Source of the DNA: Chloroflexia bacterium | GTDB taxonomy: Bacteria; Chloroflexota; Chloroflexia; QHBQ01; JADMIH01 | Direction of reading: 5' to 3' | Length of the DNA stretch: 7,309 nt | Assembly: GCA_025927935.1 (NCBI GenBank) | Contig: JAICKM010000348.1 | Coordinates: 1 to 7,309 of the forward strand | Shown: piece after piece, positions 6,038 through 7,309 of the stretch | Position numbering within the stretch: the first letter of the stretch is position 1 | Layout: each line of letters opens with the position of its first letter | The notes under the pieces: generated by a model | The model's database searches: none | The model's input: the letters and a program-made list of their open reading frames with translations, nothing else | What the model was told of the DNA's origin: nothing | Program-made: the position numbers and the translations under genes

Positions 6038-7054
6038 ATGCAAGCCGAGATTCTAGTGCCCCTCGACGGCTCGCTGGTGGCGGAGACGGTGCTGCCGCCG
6101 GCCCTCGCCCTGGCCCGCGCTCTGGCTGGGTCGCTGACCCTGCTGCGGGTCACGCCGCCGACGCTGGGCGCCGAGCCGCTGGCTGAGGCGATTCAGACGC
6201 CGGTAATCACCTACCGCCCCCGCGCCGAGGATCGCGATCAGGCGGACGCCTATCTGGCCGGGGTGGCCCAGCGGTTCGAAGTGACCGGCGTGCCGTTGCG
6301 CATCGTCGTGCTGCGCGGCGATCCCGCGACGGCGATTGTACAATACGCGCAGGAAGCGCCCGATGTCCGCTTGATCGCCATGGCGACGCACGGGCGTAGC
6401 GGCATGAGTCGCTGGGTGTTTGGCAGCGTGGCCGAGAAGGTGCTGCGGGCGACGCCCACGCCGCTGCTGCTGGTGCGCCCTGACGACGACGGCTTGGCGC
6501 CGCCCCCCGCCCATGCCCTGCCGTACCGCACCATCGTCGTGCCGCTCGACGGCTCCGCGGTGGCCGAGCAAGCGCTGGACCAGGCGTATGAGGTAGCGAC
6601 CGCCACGGGCGCAAGTCTGTTGCTGGTGGCGGTGGCGCCCGAACCCGGCGAGTTCCTGGCCGCCGAAGTCGGCGATATACCGGTCTGGATGCTGGAGGAC
6701 CGCATGGCCGAGACCGAGCGCCTGCACGCCTATCTCCAGCGGCAAGCCGCGCGGCTCCTCAACGCCGGGCTGACGGTCGAGATCCAGGTCGTGGCCGGGA
6801 GTCCCGCCACGGCGATCCTGAACAGTGCCGCGGAAACCGGCGCGGATCTGATCGTGATGGCGACGCATGGCCGGAGCGGTTTACCGCGGCTCTGGATGGG
6901 CAGTGTGGCACTGCAGGTGGTGCAAAGCGCGCGGACACCGGTGCTGCTGGTGCGGGCGCAGCAAGCGCGCAAGCCACGGGCGGCGGAAAGCGATCCCCGT
7001 GTGGCGGTGGCTCACCGGGTGGAGAAGGAATTTGTGGCCGGCGGGCATAGTTAA
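6038..7054 (+). CDS. Universal stress protein with two UspA domains (second paralog)
   Basis: A 338-residue tandem UspA protein, close paralog of the preceding gene. The start is ATG 6038, supported by the AAGGAGG site. The GTG at 5981 in frame would place the Shine-Dalgarno inside the gene and is rejected. Domain 1 carries ILVPLDGS (5-12) and loop A116-x2-G119-x9-G129-S130. Domain 2 carries VVPLDGS (167-173) and loop A275-x2-G278-x9-G288-S289. As in the neighbour, Ala replaces the first Gly of the ATP loop in both domains. A roughly 30-residue charged C-terminal tail after residue 308 has no counterpart in the first paralog and may be disordered. It is expected to be a cytosolic nucleotide-binding stress protein; partner unknown. 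The gene ends 18 bp before a strong hairpin and faces the convergent ybaB gene. Confidence 0.93.
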   Translation: MQAEILVPLDGSLVAETVLPPALALARALAGSLTLLRVTPPTLGAEPLAEAIQTPVITYRPRAEDRDQADAYLAGVAQRFEVTGVPLRIVVLRGDPATAIVQYAQEAPDVRLIAMATHGRSGMSRWVFGSVAEKVLRATPTPLLLVRPDDDGLAPPPAHALPYRTIVVPLDGSAVAEQALDQAYEVATATGASLLLVAVAPEPGEFLAAEVGDIPVWMLEDRMAETERLHAYLQRQAARLLNAGLTVEIQVVAGSPATAILNSAAETGADLIVMATHGRSGLPRLWMGSVALQVVQSARTPVLLVRAQQARKPRAAESDPRVAVAHRVEKEFVAGGHS

Positions 7055-7071
7055 ACGGACCGGCCAGGCAG

Positions 7072-7117
7072 CGGCGCCGGGCGGAGGTGATGTTCCGACC
7101 ACCTCCGCCCGGCGCCG
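7072..7117. terminator. 18-bp perfect inverted repeat between convergent genes, likely bidirectional terminator
   Basis: Arms 7072-7089 and 7100-7117 are perfect complements around a 10-nt loop. Four more pairs, two of them G-U, can extend the stem outward to 7068 and 7121. It sits between the stop of the second usp gene (7054) and the stop of the convergent ybaB gene (7135), the expected place for a shared terminator. U-rich tails are poor on both strands (TTGTGCTGT on plus), so efficiency is uncertain. Confidence 0.7.
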
Positions 7118-7134
7118 TTGTGCTGTCCGCTGCT

Positions 7135-7309
7135 TTAGAAGAGGCCGGGGATCTTCATCCCGCCGGTCACGGCGCTCATGCGCTCCTGGGCCAGCGCCGA
7201 CGCCTTTTCCAGCGCCTGGTTGAAGGCGGTGACCATCGTGTCTTCGAGCATCTCGACATCCGACGGGTCGACCGCTTCCGGGTCGATCTTCACCGAGCGC
7301 ACCTCGTGG
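7135..7309 (-). CDS. ybaB: YbaB/EbfC family nucleoid-associated protein (C-terminal part)
   Basis: A small DNA-binding protein that dimerises and coats DNA in the nucleoid. Only the last 57 codons are in the window; the N-terminal part lies beyond the right edge. The stop TAA is at 7135-7137. Visible family marks are VKIDPEAV (residues 6-13 of the visible part), then EMLEDTMVTAFNQALEKA leading into the C-terminal helix, and the end MSAVTGGMKIPGLF. Family proteins are about 100-110 residues, so roughly half is missing. In many bacteria ybaB follows dnaX and precedes recR; here nothing follows on its strand, because the next gene is the convergent usp gene. The assignment is confident despite truncation. 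Confidence 0.9.
   Translation of the reverse strand, partial: HEVRSVKIDPEAVDPSDVEMLEDTMVTAFNQALEKASALAQERMSAVTGGMKIPGLF

Noticed and set aside
1..7309. CRISPR array, tRNA, rRNA, IS element or phage genes
   Set aside because: No regularly spaced direct repeats, no tRNA-like cloverleaf, no rRNA sequence and no transposase, integrase or phage protein was seen in any frame.

Overview
The window is GC-rich, tightly packed bacterial chromosome. The tandem-domain universal stress proteins, the CBS-type pyrophosphatase and the codon use suggest Chloroflexota. That is an inference from protein style, because no rRNA or other taxonomic marker is present. No phage, IS, CRISPR, tRNA or rRNA signature was seen.

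Layout. Positions 1-1630 (minus strand) hold a family II (DHH/DHHA2) Mn-dependent inorganic pyrophosphatase carrying a regulatory CBS-DRTGG-CBS insert. It starts at GTG 1630, and only its last few codons lie beyond the left edge. A 259-bp intergenic region (1631-1889) carries back-to-back sigma70-like promoters that drive the pyrophosphatase leftward and a two-gene operon rightward. The operon (1890-4657) encodes an S9 prolyl-oligopeptidase-family serine peptidase and, overlapping its stop codon by one base, an isoaspartyl peptidase/plant-type L-asparaginase. A 315-bp intergenic region (4658-4972) is unusually structured: an AT-richer stretch, a perfect 11-bp-arm hairpin, a TGATCA dyad and a 76-bp candidate dispersed repeat with inverted ends. 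Two paralogous double-UspA-domain proteins follow (4973-5923 and 6038-7054). An 18-bp perfect inverted repeat (7072-7117) then separates the second from a convergent gene, the C-terminal 57 codons of a YbaB/EbfC nucleoid-associated protein (7135-7309, minus strand).

Function. The genes look like housekeeping and stress maintenance: pyrophosphate removal under adenine-nucleotide control, turnover of peptides including isomerised Asp/Asn linkages, ATP-binding stress proteins and a nucleoid protein. Only the peptidase-asparaginase pair is clearly co-translated. The two usp genes are co-oriented paralogs that probably arose by duplication of an already two-domain gene.

Nothing here amounts to a convincing new multi-gene system. 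The items most worth a second look are the structured intergenic region before the first usp gene with its candidate dispersed repeat, the usp duplication history, and the translational coupling of the two peptide-degrading enzymes.
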